64,000 nucleotides of DNA from Lachnospiraceae bacterium (GTDB taxonomy: Bacteria; Bacillota; Clostridia; Lachnospirales; Lachnospiraceae). Numbering within the stretch: position 1 is the stretch's first letter; each line of letters starts with the position of its first letter. The position numbers and the translations under genes were made by a program. Location of the stretch: positions 1 through 64,000 of the forward strand of contig JAFSBX010000097.1 in the NCBI GenBank assembly GCA_017437065.1. Reading direction: 5' to 3'. Shown one piece after another: positions 8,201-16,658 of the stretch. Under the pieces are notes generated by a model. It saw only the letters and a list, made by a program, of their open reading frames with translations. It was not told the DNA's origin and made no database searches.

Positions 8201-10930
8201 CAATACAGATTCAGTTCCCAAATCTGCGTTCAGAACTGAAAAAGCACTGAGAATATCTACTTCCTCCGCATCTTCCTCCCCAACAAATGTCACTTCTCCA
8301 TTATCTGTCACATGATATGGAATTCCATCAAATTCAACATCATAGTCTGTTGCTTCTTCTACGGGACTAAAACTTACGATAACGGCATTCATAGTAGCTG
8401 TTGCATCAACATCCGAAGGGACTTCCGGTCCCGGCGGAAGCGTTGTCACACTTTCTTTTTTACTGCATTGGCTTTCTACATATTCATTTCTGGCACGAAC
8501 GAAATATGTATGTTCTGTTTCCGGATAAAGACCTGTGAATTCTTTTGATGTTTCTGTTATATTGTAAAATTCGTCATCAAAAACAATGTCATAATTAGTA
8601 GCTCCGACTACTGGATTAAAACTGATTGTTACTTTTTTTGATTTTGCTTTTGCCAAAATATTCGTCGGTGTTTCCAGAAGTGTTCTGACGTTTTGTACTT
8701 CACTGTATGCACTAGCCCCTACTGAGTTTTTCGCACGTACTTTATATGAATATTCGGTATTTGGTGTTAATCCGGTAATTGTATAGCTTCCGGTTGTTGT
8801 ATTGTAAAGTGTTCCATTAAACCAAATATCACTACTTTCTGCATCTTTGTCACAGAAAACTCGTACTGTAACAGAATCAGCTTCTGCTCTGGCATCAAAA
8901 GCCCATGGCACATCGGGTACAACCGGTAAGGTTCGAATTGTTTTTTCAACACTATATGCACTCGTACCACCTGCATTGCTTGCACATACTGAATAAACAT
9001 AATCTGTACTGGAATCAAGTCCGGTAAAAGTCACTGATGTACCATTTACTTTTTGTGTCTTATCATCAAAACGGACTGTATAATAAGCAGCACCGCTTAC
9101 GGCACTCCATTTAACTGTAACAGAATCTGTTGTAGCAGTGGCACTTACGTTTGTGGGCATTGTCGGTGGTTTTACTAATGTTTTTACCGTCTGTGTCGCT
9201 GAATAAGCACTATTTCCTGTTGAATTTTTTGCAAGAACCTTATATGTATAGCTTGTAGACGGTGTTAACCCATCAATTGTTTTTGATAGACCATTCACAT
9301 TATAAACAGTTCCATTAAACCATACATCATAGCTTGTTGCATTTCTTACTACACTCCATGATATTTTAACAGCATATGGTCCTGCAAGTGCATTCACATT
9401 GGCAGGTACCTCTGGTCTTGCAATTAATGTTGTTATCTTCCTTAAAGCAGAATACTCACCGGAACCACCAGAATTATTTGCGCGAACTGAATAAAAGTAT
9501 GGCATACCAGCCTGTAGTCCCGTAATTGTCTTAGAAGTACTTGTCACGTTATACGTGGTATTTTCAAATAAGACATCATAACTGGTTGCTCCTGTTACTG
9601 CTCCCCACTTTATCGTAACAGAATTCTCTGTTGAGGTAGCCTCAATATTTGTAGGTGCAACCGGGGGTTTGGGAAGTGTTGTAACATTTTTCACAGCACT
9701 GTATGAACTGGAACCACTGGAGTTATTTGAGCGAATTTGATAAGTATATTTCATTCCCGGAGTTAATCCAGTAAATGTTTTGGATGTTCCGTTCACTCTA
9801 TAAGTAGTGCCATTAAATATAATATCGTAACTTGTAGCTCCCGAGACCGCACTCCAACTTATTGTAACACTATTTTGTGATGGGGCTGCACTTGGCGTTG
9901 TCGGCGGAACAGGGGCTGTCTTTATTGTTTTTGCCGTACAATATGTACTGACACCATTTGCATTCTTGGTACGAATCTGATAAGTATAGCTTGTATTCGC
10001 CGATAACCCTGTAATCACTTTTGATGTTCCAGTTACACTATATGTTTTTCCTCCCAGTATTACATCATAACCTGTTGCTCCACTTACTGCACTCCAACTT
10101 ATAGTGACAGAATTCTCATTTGCAGTCACAGTTGAAGTCGATGGTGCCTTTGGTGTTGTTTTTACAGTCTGTGACGAACTATACGCACTTACAGCATCCG
10201 CGTTCTTTGCACGTATCATGAAAGTATACGTTGTATTTGCTGACAAACCTGTAATTACTTTTGATGTTCCGGTTACACTGTATGTCTTTCCACCAAACAC
10301 CAAATCATAACTTGTTGCCGCAGTTGCTGCACTCCAGCTTACTGTAACTGAATTTTCCGTAGAAGATTTTTTTATATTAGACGGTACTGCCGGAGTCTGT
10401 GGAAGCGTCTTAATTGATTTTTTTGTACTATAAGCACCTGTCTGATTTGCATTTTTTGCACGAACTGCGTAGGTATGAGTTGTCTTAGGTTTCAGATTCC
10501 AAAACGTTTTATTTGTTGTAGTCATACTATAAACCTTATCATCAAATAAAATATCATAACTGCTTGCATTGGTCACTTTATCAAAACTGATTTTAATTGA
10601 TGCCGGTGATGCTTCGGCTTTTATATTTTGAGGTACTGCCAACGGCTTTTGGTTATAAAAATCCGACAAAATCATTACTTTTACCATCTCAGAAGCAATA
10701 CAGTATGAACTGCCATATGCAGAAATACAAACTTTATATTGCTGATTAGCAGGAAGGCCTGCTTTACTTGTATAAGAAGTTGTCTTTAAATTGTCCTCAT
10801 TGTAAATAGCATAACTTTTACCTGTCGGATACATATAAGCTTTATACTTTACTGCTCCCTTAATTTTATTCCATTTTGCTGTAATAGATCCGTTTTTATT
10901 TAATGTTGCTGTCAAATTTAATTGTTCCAT
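2207..10930 (-). CDS. Giant Rhs/YD-repeat polymorphic toxin with 11 N-terminal fibronectin III modules
   Basis: 2907 residues, ATG start with GGGAG upstream. Residues ~1-970 hold 11 fibronectin type III-like modules (recurring NSVTISWSAV ... TSYDV ... ITGL ... YTYQIRAKN). A DUF6531-like segment follows (GADPVNALTGAF), then dozens of YD repeats (YAYDAxGN) that form the Rhs cocoon. The conserved Rhs core end RFYDSRQGRMLAKDP ... NDPVNLVDPSG lies near residue 2520. The variable C-terminus of about 390 residues ends in a ~105-residue tip with GYRYM, SYFGFEKYDSA and YGKGGCQQF. The Arg and the GG-x-Q end motif resemble TNT-type NAD glycohydrolase / ADP-ribosyltransferase-like toxins, a tentative reading. 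There is no signal peptide, LPXTG motif or secretion gene nearby. Base composition changes to AT-rich near position 2640, as expected where toxin tips are exchanged. Confidence 0.93.
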   Translation of the reverse strand: MEQLNLTATLNKNGSITAKWNKIKGAVKYKAYMYPTGKSYAIYNEDNLKTTSYTSKAGLPANQQYKVCISAYGSSYCIASEMVKVMILSDFYNQKPLAVPQNIKAEASPASIKISFDKVTNASSYDILFDDKVYSMTTTNKTFWNLKPKTTHTYAVRAKNANQTGAYSTKKSIKTLPQTPAVPSNIKKSSTENSVTVSWSAATAATSYDLVFGGKTYSVTGTSKVITGLSANTTYTFMIRAKNADAVSAYSSSQTVKTTPKAPSTSTVTANENSVTISWSAVSGATGYDVILGGKTYSVTGTSKVITGLSANTSYTYQIRTKNANGVSTYCTAKTIKTAPVPPTTPSAAPSQNSVTISWSAVSGATSYDIIFNGTTYRVNGTSKTFTGLTPGMKYTYQIRSNNSSGSSSYSAVKNVTTLPKPPVAPTNIEATSTENSVTIKWGAVTGATSYDVLFENTTYNVTSTSKTITGLQAGMPYFYSVRANNSGGSGEYSALRKITTLIARPEVPANVNALAGPYAVKISWSVVRNATSYDVWFNGTVYNVNGLSKTIDGLTPSTSYTYKVLAKNSTGNSAYSATQTVKTLVKPPTMPTNVSATATTDSVTVKWSAVSGAAYYTVRFDDKTQKVNGTSVTFTGLDSSTDYVYSVCASNAGGTSAYSVEKTIRTLPVVPDVPWAFDARAEADSVTVRVFCDKDAESSDIWFNGTLYNTTTGSYTITGLTPNTEYSYKVRAKNSVGASAYSEVQNVRTLLETPTNILAKAKSKKVTISFNPVVGATNYDIVFDDEFYNITETSKEFTGLYPETEHTYFVRARNEYVESQCSKKESVTTLPPGPEVPSDVDATATMNAVIVSFSPVEEATDYDVEFDGIPYHVTDNGEVTFVGEEDAEEVDILSAFSVLNADLGTESVLKTATVMNTAAEVKADAETRIYKVFVGLLPDTKHTYCARANNAEGSSRYSERKTIYTEIATENDMDEIPMESTYPSGKKIYTGADPVNALTGAFLWSYTWLEDHGKDKLHFTTMYDSQRDDFSKALGKKWTYSLNYLLSMDEKYAYFSAPGGGVKAFRMNKENGTFESTSSTPSYYSMKKNEDGSYSVWERGGTEYIFDSNCRLNRIVKNGLVEYQFTADLEGRIVRIEGRHGASLNLTYAGERILSVADAMGNKVTFTYKKKCLGAVVNPGGKGMTFTYDNAFNLLTISDFSGKTYLTNKYDVHDRVKEQHTAGRGKSLVSYDKKNRVTTFTDELGNDTKYTYDENGHMVKVELAGASIQNSYNEYGQLTKRVDALGNVTQMEYDACGRMTHVIHPDGTEEQVEYNVQNMPVKVVNRDGTVNMYYYDENNNLIAVQDELGHSSTYSYDDNDNLVSFMNKKGDVWTCIYDENNHLKQVTDPEGRIYQYSHDAIGRLIQYTSAEGRSMSYQYSEAGDLLSIEDADGAILFEYNENGSRTGITDKMGNKQRLEYNEMGQISLVTDFLGNEYRFEYDAKGNLIQETDPLGNSVSYAYDAMGNRTTWTDKNGNTTGFTFDAANQLTEVRNAAGGTVKYVYDTMGRVKTVIDPLKRETAYTYDHAGRVTGVTDALGNRVSYTYDKAGNLLTKTNEDGAVTAYAYDAESRLTSVQSDAGTMQFAYDSLGRVIMVEDTDEHVEVATYDADGNLTAVLDKEKNRTTYAYDKAGRLVEMTAPNGAKTTYAYDKNGNCVKVTDAENNEYSYEYDANNRLVKVTNPLNQQISYIYDATGNLLSVTDAKGGVTAFAYDGNGNLIRETNPLGGEKVYTYDNLNRLTEIVDEEGHKRSFAYDAAGNMTSYTDANENQWNCAYDALNRVKSITDRNGGSLTLDYTKTGRLSKVTDQEGAETSYLYDSMGRLVKMSDALGHSLSFTYDSKGRILTQTDANGNTTEYSYSPTGKPVAVKDPEGNTTTYTYNALGQMLTATDPLGNTTTYAYDMLGQVTSITDAEGGNTSFTYTANGQIATVTDANGGVTEYSYDACGNLVQTKDPLGNVVMYEYDAMNNQIKECQLISGEQTCVTLYRYDKRGCRVREIDPVSEEKAYTYDGNGNVVSVVDEEKNETAVRYDLNNRPVHICYGDGKETTFRYNKRGELVEMTDWSGMVSMERDLLGRVTKVTDPDGHATGYAYDGAGNRTGIRYPDGSMVSYAYDKNNRLAAVTDGDGQSTKYAYDASGRILSVSQPGSTAAYTYNGRRQPVTAEYRFDDGTVMTDSFAYDLVGRMTGSERKGTTEELTGSAAYAYDAIGQLVSYREGQNTETYVYDALGNRISKAINGTQKATYQYNPMNQLISMMEDGISYSFGYDRRGNLTEERKGESLIRNYTYDATNRMVSGKNLESGETTEYGYNGLMMRVRNVQNLMEEGATCIKEKGYVVDYLSGDRNDLMVYEKGAGATRAVYGRGYECLSRKFLPEIPTATGEKKYFQSDLYGSALFASNEKGEMLRYAKRGVWGERNGAEEEGLRFTTYSHDPVIGKYFAQARFYDSRQGRMLAKDPVKNGLNAYAYCGNDPVNLVDPSGKIALTHLLKSVGAGLLDGVCDFGESAWNQYKNGGEIDWLDALGAGAKGFAKGTVEEFFLGSKTKRWMMAVADFGAGTFGSLAEQFISGDGLDFGDAFHDGIMNTVEGQAFGKRSVDGVWDALKRGSKAGAATSIVDNVYGALTAGKNGGGLSAGTGMLGLALNHGISQGLNRDPKTACGSSNPFHSGLNFNGGYGNGSYAGSRRSKTQAGNGWSLENAIKDVANDTIWGGLGSVAQYAGGTFFEAVGNSIFGRSKSGKATDFYVTPSGDVVPATGYRYMDSKYAEQTMESMSAPGSYFGFEKYDSASAAQDAFQIAPEWSNCKLRGEFDTLQVIDGMYVPKAYGDKGPGLEPFTRCYPEYGKGGCQQFIYKGQIYFKNVDIIND

Positions 10931-10974
10931 AAATATTTCTCCCTTTTATCATAGAATGTCATTATTTAGCCGGC

Positions 10975-11002
10975 TATATAATAGAAAGGAAAAAAAACTC
11001 AA
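10975..11002 (-). promoter_or_regulatory. Candidate promoter of the Rhs operon
   Basis: On the minus strand TTGAGT is separated by 16 bp from TATATA, about 45 bp before the Rhs start codon and after the xylB terminator. The T-rich spacer is typical of low-GC Firmicutes promoters. The match to consensus is moderate. Confidence 0.4.
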
Positions 11003-11045
11003 AAAGTAAACATATCAAATAAAATTATTTGAATAAATTCATTAT

Positions 11046-11100
11046 AAAAAAGCTGTTGCTCCATAGATGCATTATTCATCTATGGAGTAACAGCTTTTTT
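11046..11100 (-). terminator. Strong terminator after xylB
   Basis: A near-perfect stem (AAAGCTGTTGCTCCATAGAT with its complement, one mismatch, 9-nt loop) ends in TTTTTT on the minus strand, 2 bp after the xylB stop. It also carries a run of A on the other flank, so it may be bidirectional. It separates the pentose operon from the Rhs operon. Confidence 0.92.
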
Positions 11101-11101
11101 A

Positions 11102-12577
11102 TTAATTTGAAGAAAGCTTAAAATACAACTCTTTTACTGTCGGATATATCTGTTTAAACATTTGATAACGTTCTTCATATTTTGAAACTAAACTTTGTTC
11201 CGGTTCCACGGTGTCGATTACTTTCACCAGTTTACCCGCAGCATCTTCCACATTCGAAAAAGCACCACATCCCACTGCTGCCAAAATGGCACCGCCATAT
11301 CCCGGTCCCTCTTCACTTTCAATTACTTCTACTTTCAGATTCATCACATTTGCAATGATTTTTTTCCAAAGAGGACTCTTTGCTCCACCACCGCAAATTT
11401 TAGTACTTTCTATTACAATACCAAGACTTCTCGCAATCTCCAGAGAGTCACGGAGTGCAAATGCAACCCCTTCTAATACTGCCTGTGTCATATCTTCTCT
11501 TGTTGTATCCATTGTCATACCAATAAACATTGCTCTGGCAAAAGGATCGTTGTGTGGAGAACGTTCTCCCATCAGATACGGCAAGTAAAATACTTGATTT
11601 TCTCCAAGTTTTGTAATATTTTCCTGTTCTTTTCCATAATCTTTTGTTTTTAAAATTTCATCCATCCACCATTTATTACAGGACGCAGCACTAAGCATAC
11701 ATCCCATCAGGTGAAAATTACCGTCTGCATGATCAAAGGAATGTAATGCATTATTCTTATCCACTCCAAAGGATTTACTGGAGATAAAAATTGTTCCTGA
11801 TGTTCCAAGTGAAATGTTGCATCTGCCATCACCAACTGTTCCGGTTCCTACTGCCGCCGCCGCATTATCTCCTGCTCCGGCAATAATCTTTACATCTGCC
11901 GATATTCCTAATTCCTGTGCCAGCTCATGTTTTATAGTGCCTACTACTTCATAGCTTTCAAATAATTTGGGCAACATGTCTTCTGAAATATTACATACTT
12001 CCATCATTTCTTTAGACCAGCAACGATTCTTTACATCTAAAAATAATGTTCCTGAAGCGTCAGAATAATCTGTACAATGCACTCCACTCAGACAATATGC
12101 CAAATAATCTTTCGGAAGCATTATTTTACTGATTTTTGCAAAATTCTCCGGTTCATTTTCTTTCATCCAAAGAAGCTTCGGTGCAGTAAAGCCTGTAAAA
12201 GCAATATTGGCGGTGTACTGTGAAAGTTTTTCTTTACCGATTACCTGATTCAGATAATTTGTTTCTTTTGTAGTTCTTCCATCGTTCCAAAGAATTGCCG
12301 GACGAATTACATTATCCTGCTTATCCAACACTACCAGTCCGTGCATCTGTCCTCCGAAACTGATACCCGCTATCTGACTCTTATCGCAATCTTTTATTAA
12401 CTCTTTGATACCAGCTATACTCTGCTCATACCAATCTGTCGGATTTTGCTCTGACCAGCCCGGATGTGGAAAATGTAAAGGATATTCTTTTGAAACAATG
12501 TTATGTATTTTTCCGTTTTCATCCATCAGCAGTAATTTTACTGCTGATGTACCTAAATCAATGCCTATAAACAACAT
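11102..12577 (-). CDS. xylB: Xylulokinase (FGGY family)
   Basis: 491 residues. I place the start at the ATG at 12577, because GGGAGGG lies 6 bp upstream; a TTG 21 bp earlier would put the ribosome site inside the gene. It phosphorylates D-xylulose to xylulose 5-phosphate with ATP in the cytoplasm. Seen: N-terminal phosphate-binding segment MLFIGIDLGTSAVKLLL, the FGGY substrate region (SFGGQMHGLVVL), GAGDNAAAAVGTG in the second domain, and the C-terminal signature ICGGGAKSPLWKKI. The length is usual for XylB. It is the last gene of the pentose operon, 35 bp after the FucI-family isomerase, which would supply its substrate. Confidence 0.93.
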   Translation of the reverse strand: MLFIGIDLGTSAVKLLLMDENGKIHNIVSKEYPLHFPHPGWSEQNPTDWYEQSIAGIKELIKDCDKSQIAGISFGGQMHGLVVLDKQDNVIRPAILWNDGRTTKETNYLNQVIGKEKLSQYTANIAFTGFTAPKLLWMKENEPENFAKISKIMLPKDYLAYCLSGVHCTDYSDASGTLFLDVKNRCWSKEMMEVCNISEDMLPKLFESYEVVGTIKHELAQELGISADVKIIAGAGDNAAAAVGTGTVGDGRCNISLGTSGTIFISSKSFGVDKNNALHSFDHADGNFHLMGCMLSAASCNKWWMDEILKTKDYGKEQENITKLGENQVFYLPYLMGERSPHNDPFARAMFIGMTMDTTREDMTQAVLEGVAFALRDSLEIARSLGIVIESTKICGGGAKSPLWKKIIANVMNLKVEVIESEEGPGYGGAILAAVGCGAFSNVEDAAGKLVKVIDTVEPEQSLVSKYEERYQMFKQIYPTVKELYFKLSSN

Positions 12578-12612
12578 ATTGTTCCCTCCCTTTCGCAATT
12601 ATGCTTTTCACA

Positions 12613-14097
12613 CTATTTCCAAGGATTTTCCGTAGGATATCTCACTCCTGCCGGCTGATTGTATCCAATCTCTTCTACCGGAACACCAATATATTTAAAT
12701 ACTTCAAATAATGTCTTTCCAAAGTTACCAAACGCGACTGCTCCGTGATGCGGATAGTTACCTTCGATTAATACATGACGATAAAATCTTCCCATTTCCG
12801 GAATTGCAAATACACCAATCGCACCAAAGGAACGGCTCGCCACAGGAAGTACTTCTCCCTGTGCAATGTAAGCACGCAATTTACAGTCTGCTGTGCTCTG
12901 TAAACGGAAAAATGTAATATCTCCCGGTACAATATCTCCTTCCAAAGTTCCCTGTGTTACCTCTTCCGGTAAGCTTCTTGCCATAATCAGCTGATATCTC
13001 ATTTCGCAGAATGACAGCTTGGAAGATGCTGTGTTTCCACAATGGAATCCCATAAATGTATCTTTATGTGTATAATTAAATTTACCTTCAATATCTTCCT
13101 TGTACATATCTGCCGGCACATTATTATTAATATCTAAAAGTGTTACTACATCTTCACTTACTACCGTTCCGATAAATTCACTAAGTGCTCCGTAAATATC
13201 AACTTCACAAGATACCGGTATTCCCTGTGCAGTCAGACGGCTGTTTACATAGCATGGAACAAATCCAAACTGTGTCTGGAATGCCGGCCAGCATTTTCCG
13301 GCAATTGCCACATATTTACGATAACCTCTATGCTCCTCTACCCAATCTTTTAATGTTAACTCATATTGAGCCAGCTTTGAAAGAATCTCCGGTTTTTTGT
13401 TTCCTGCTCCAAGTTCTGCTTCCATTTCTTTTACGATTTCAGGAATTCTTTCATCCCCTTCATGCTTATTAAATGCTTCAAATAAATCCAGTTCTGAATT
13501 TTCTTCAATTTCTACTCCAAGATTGTAAAGCTGCTTAATTGGTGCATTACAAGCAAGGAAGTTTAGTGGACGAGGGCCGAAGCTGATAATCTTCAATTCA
13601 GAAATTCCAATAACTGCTCTGGCAATCGGAAGAAATTCATGAATCATATCTGCACATTCTTCTGCTGTTCCAATTGGATATTCAGGAATATAAGCTTTTA
13701 CATTTCTAAGAGCAAGGTTATAGCTTGCATTTAACATACCGCAATAAGCATCTCCACGTCCCTGAATCAGATTATCTCCTGATTCTTCTGAAGCAGCCAC
13801 AAACATTTTAGGACCATCAAAATGTTTTGCAAGTAATGTTTCTGCAATTTCCGGACCAAAATTCCCAAGATATACTACTAATGCATTACATCCTGCTTCT
13901 TTCACATTATTTAATGCTTCTACCATGTGAATTTCACTTTCTACAATACATACCGGACATTCATAGATATCTGCTGCATCATATTTTTTCTGATAAGCAT
14001 CTACTAATGCTTTTCTTCTGTTTACAGCAAGAGACTCCGGGAAACAATCACGACTTACAGCTACGATACCGATTTTTACTTTTGGAATGTTGTTCAT
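12613..14097 (-). CDS. FucI-family sugar isomerase, probable non-XylA D-xylose isomerase
   Basis: 494 residues, ATG start behind GTGAGG. The sequence belongs to the L-fucose/L-arabinose isomerase superfamily (SRDCFPESLAVNRRKALVDA, ALVVYLGNFGPE, ISFGPRPLNFL, CEVDIYGALSEFIG, FHCGNTA). Such enzymes interconvert aldoses and ketoses with a divalent metal, held by conserved Glu, Asp and His; E in CEVDIYG and H in GFHCGN are candidates. It lies between fsa and xylB and no xylA is in the window. From memory, Clostridium acetobutylicum uses a FucI-like protein (CAC2610, beside xylB) as its xylose isomerase, and this gene fits that pattern. L-arabinose isomerase is the main alternative, but no araD or araB is present. 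Family sure, substrate inferred. Confidence 0.82.
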   Translation of the reverse strand: MNNIPKVKIGIVAVSRDCFPESLAVNRRKALVDAYQKKYDAADIYECPVCIVESEIHMVEALNNVKEAGCNALVVYLGNFGPEIAETLLAKHFDGPKMFVAASEESGDNLIQGRGDAYCGMLNASYNLALRNVKAYIPEYPIGTAEECADMIHEFLPIARAVIGISELKIISFGPRPLNFLACNAPIKQLYNLGVEIEENSELDLFEAFNKHEGDERIPEIVKEMEAELGAGNKKPEILSKLAQYELTLKDWVEEHRGYRKYVAIAGKCWPAFQTQFGFVPCYVNSRLTAQGIPVSCEVDIYGALSEFIGTVVSEDVVTLLDINNNVPADMYKEDIEGKFNYTHKDTFMGFHCGNTASSKLSFCEMRYQLIMARSLPEEVTQGTLEGDIVPGDITFFRLQSTADCKLRAYIAQGEVLPVASRSFGAIGVFAIPEMGRFYRHVLIEGNYPHHGAVAFGNFGKTLFEVFKYIGVPVEEIGYNQPAGVRYPTENPWK

Positions 14098-14131
14098 ATT
14101 TTTTCCTCACTTTCATTTTATTTGTAAAATA

Positions 14132-14785
14132 TTATTTGTTAAAAGCAGCTTCATAATCTGCCTGAAATTTTTCGATTCCTGCATCTGTCAATGGATGTTT
14201 TGTCATCTGTTCTATCACGTTATAAGGTACTGTTGCAATATCTGCTCCTGCTAATGCACAGTCAGTTACATGTATTGGATTTCTTACACTTGCAGCAATA
14301 ATTTCTGTTTCAATTCCTGCAACCTCAAAAATTTCTGCAATTTCACGTATCAAATCTACACCTCTTGTACTGATATCATCCAGTCTTCCCAAAAATGGAG
14401 ATACATACGTCGCTCCTGCTCTGGCAGCCAGTAACGCCTGATTTGCACTAAAAATTAAAGTCACATTTGTTTTAATTCCTTCACTTGCTAATACTTTTGT
14501 TGCTTTAAGTCCTTCAACTGTCATTGGAATTTTTACAATCATATTCGGGTGAATTGCGGCAATTTCTCTTCCTTCTTTAATCATTCCTTCTGCATCAACT
14601 GTATTTGCATTTACCTCTCCACTGATAGGACCATCTACAATGGATGTAATTTCCTGAATAACCTCTTTGAAATCTCTGCCTTCTTTTGCAATCAAAGACG
14701 GATTTGTAGTTACCCCGCAAATAACTCCCATATCATTTGCTTTCTTAATATCTTCTACTTTTGCTGTGTCGATAAAAAATTTCAT
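14132..14785 (-). CDS. fsa: Transaldolase / fructose-6-phosphate aldolase family protein
   Basis: 217 residues, the short TalC/Fsa form; ATG start behind AGGAGG. Class I aldolase: [28 protein letters not shown], the Schiff-base lysine in VKIPMT, then [18 protein letters not shown] and [10 protein letters not shown]. It transfers a dihydroxyacetone unit (transaldolase) or cleaves fructose 6-phosphate. Its place next to transketolase and xylB argues for transaldolase in the non-oxidative pentose phosphate pathway. Cytoplasmic. It lies 64 bp after the transketolase C-terminal gene and 34 bp before the isomerase. Confidence 0.92.
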   Translation of the reverse strand: MKFFIDTAKVEDIKKANDMGVICGVTTNPSLIAKEGRDFKEVIQEITSIVDGPISGEVNANTVDAEGMIKEGREIAAIHPNMIVKIPMTVEGLKATKVLASEGIKTNVTLIFSANQALLAARAGATYVSPFLGRLDDISTRGVDLIREIAEIFEVAGIETEIIAASVRNPIHVTDCALAGADIATVPYNVIEQMTKHPLTDAGIEKFQADYEAAFNK

Positions 14786-14849
14786 TTTTTTCTCCTCCTG
14801 CCTTTTCCTCAGGCACTTTTATTCATAAACTTTAAATTCTTTCAAACTC

Positions 14850-15797
14850 CTAATTTTCTTCTATAAAATTCTTTATTTTCTGATAAATACTTTTTTTATC
14901 TAATCCATACTTTTCTAACAGCTGTTCTGCCGGACCGGACTCTCCAAATACATCCTCTATGCCGATGCACATCATTTGGGTCGGATATTTCTTTCCTAAA
15001 AGCTCACTGACCGCTCCACCTAAACCTCCAAGTACAGAATGTTCTTCTATCGTTACCACTTTTCCGGTTTTCTGTGCTGATTTTAAAATCAATTCTTCAT
15101 CCAAAGGCTTAATCGTATGTATATTGATAACCTCTACATTAATACCATCTTTTTCCAGCAACTCAGCAGCTTCCAAAGCTTCACTAACTTCTAATCCTGT
15201 TGCCAGAATGGTAATATCTTTTCCTTCCTTTAGTGTAATTCCTTTCCCTATTTCAAACCGATAATCTTCATGGTCATTAATAACCGGAACTGCAAGACGA
15301 CCGAATCTCAAATATACGGGACCTTCATATTCAATTGCTGCCTTCACTGCTGCTTTCGCCTCTGCATCATCTGCCGGATTAATTACTACCATTCCCGGAA
15401 TCATTCTCATTAAGGCAATATCTTCATTACACTGATGTGTTGCACCATCTTCTCCAACGGATATTCCTGCATGTGTAGCTCCAATTTTTACATTCATGTG
15501 CGGATAACCAATGGAATTTCTTACTTGTTCATATGCTCTTCCTGCCGCAAACATTGCAAAAGTAGAAACAAAAGGAATTTTTCCCACTGTAGAAAGCCCT
15601 GCTGCTACTGACATCATATTACATTCAGCAATTCCACAATCAATATGTCTGTCCGGAAATGACTTTTTAAAAATACCGGTTTTTGTTGCCTGTGCTAAGT
15701 CTGCATCCAGCACTACCAGTTGGGGATATTCTTTTCCCAGTTCTGTCAACGCATTTCCATAACTTTCTCTGGTTGCTATTTTCTTTATTTCTGACAT
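14850..15797 (-). CDS. Transketolase, C-terminal subunit
   Basis: 315 residues: the pyrimidine-binding and C-terminal domains of a split transketolase (KIATRESYGNALTELGKEYP, FVSTFAMFAAGRAYEQVRN, THAGISVGEDGATHQ, VLGGLGGAVSELLG). With the N-terminal subunit it moves two-carbon units between xylulose 5-phosphate and aldose phosphates, using thiamine diphosphate. The catalytic glutamate expected near DCGIAECNM is present. Its ATG lies inside the 3' end of the N-terminal gene (13-bp overlap), which implies coupled translation and 1:1 subunits. Split transketolases are normal in Firmicutes. Confidence 0.93.
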   Translation of the reverse strand: MSEIKKIATRESYGNALTELGKEYPQLVVLDADLAQATKTGIFKKSFPDRHIDCGIAECNMMSVAAGLSTVGKIPFVSTFAMFAAGRAYEQVRNSIGYPHMNVKIGATHAGISVGEDGATHQCNEDIALMRMIPGMVVINPADDAEAKAAVKAAIEYEGPVYLRFGRLAVPVINDHEDYRFEIGKGITLKEGKDITILATGLEVSEALEAAELLEKDGINVEVINIHTIKPLDEELILKSAQKTGKVVTIEEHSVLGGLGGAVSELLGKKYPTQMMCIGIEDVFGESGPAEQLLEKYGLDKKSIYQKIKNFIEEN

Positions 15798-16624
15798 AAC
15801 ATTTCCCCCACTTTCTCTAAATCTGCCATAGCTGTTTTGTATTGCTCATCATTCGGGGCTGTTCCATGCCAGGAAGCCTGATCTTCCATAAAAGAAACGC
15901 CTTTTCCTTTTATCGTTTTCGCAATAATTGCTACCGGTTTTCCCTGTACTTTTCTCGCCTGTTCAAAAGCTTCTTTTACCTGTTCCATATCATTTCCATC
16001 TTCAAGCGAAATTACATGGAAATTAAATGCTTCAAACTTCTTATCAATCGGGTAAGGATTACATACTTCTGCTATGTTTCCATCAATTTGAAGTCCGTTG
16101 TTATCCACAATCACAACCAGATTATCCAACTTTCTATGTCCTGCAAACATTGCAGCTTCCCAAACCTGACCTTCCTGAATTTCACCATCACCAAGTAATG
16201 TATACACCCGGAATGATTTTCCATCCATCTTTGCTCCTAATGCCATTCCCACAGCAGCTGAAATTCCCTGTCCCAAAGAACCTGATGACATGTCTACACC
16301 CGGAATATGCTGCATACACGGATGTCCTTGTAAATAAGACCCTACATGACGAAGTTTCGTTAAATCTTCTACCGGAAAAAAACCTCTGTGTGCCAGTGCA
16401 CTGTAATACCCCGGTGCAGTATGCCCTTTGGATAAAACAAAACGGTCTCTATCTTCCATTTTGGGATTTTTCGGGTCTATATTCATCTCTTCAAAATATA
16501 AATATGTAAATATATCTGCTGCAGACAGTGAACCCCCCGGATGACCGGATTTTGCACTGTGTACAGCACTGATAATACCTTTACGAATTTGATTCGCCTG
16601 TTGTTTTAATTCTAAAATATCCAT
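15785..16624 (-). CDS. Transketolase, N-terminal (thiamine diphosphate-binding) subunit
   Basis: 279 residues, ATG behind AAAGGA. It carries the thiamine-diphosphate domain: HSAKSGHPGGSLSAADI, RDRFVLSKGHTAPGYYSAL, the GDG...NN cofactor motif in LLGDGEIQEGQVWEA ... VIVDNNGLQIDG, and KTIKGKGVSFMED. It is half of a transketolase whose other half is the overlapping next gene. Operon position after DUF4867 and before fsa, the isomerase and xylB assigns it to pentose catabolism. Confidence 0.93.
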   Translation of the reverse strand: MDILELKQQANQIRKGIISAVHSAKSGHPGGSLSAADIFTYLYFEEMNIDPKNPKMEDRDRFVLSKGHTAPGYYSALAHRGFFPVEDLTKLRHVGSYLQGHPCMQHIPGVDMSSGSLGQGISAAVGMALGAKMDGKSFRVYTLLGDGEIQEGQVWEAAMFAGHRKLDNLVVIVDNNGLQIDGNIAEVCNPYPIDKKFEAFNFHVISLEDGNDMEQVKEAFEQARKVQGKPVAIIAKTIKGKGVSFMEDQASWHGTAPNDEQYKTAMADLEKVGEMLCQK

Positions 16625-16658
16625 AATTTTCCTTTCCGGTGTCGTTATCTTTTATTTC

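Noticed and set aside
12578..12598. N-terminal extension of XylB from TTG
   Set aside because: The ribosome site GGGAGGG would lie inside the gene; the ATG at 12577 gives the normal kinase N-terminus.
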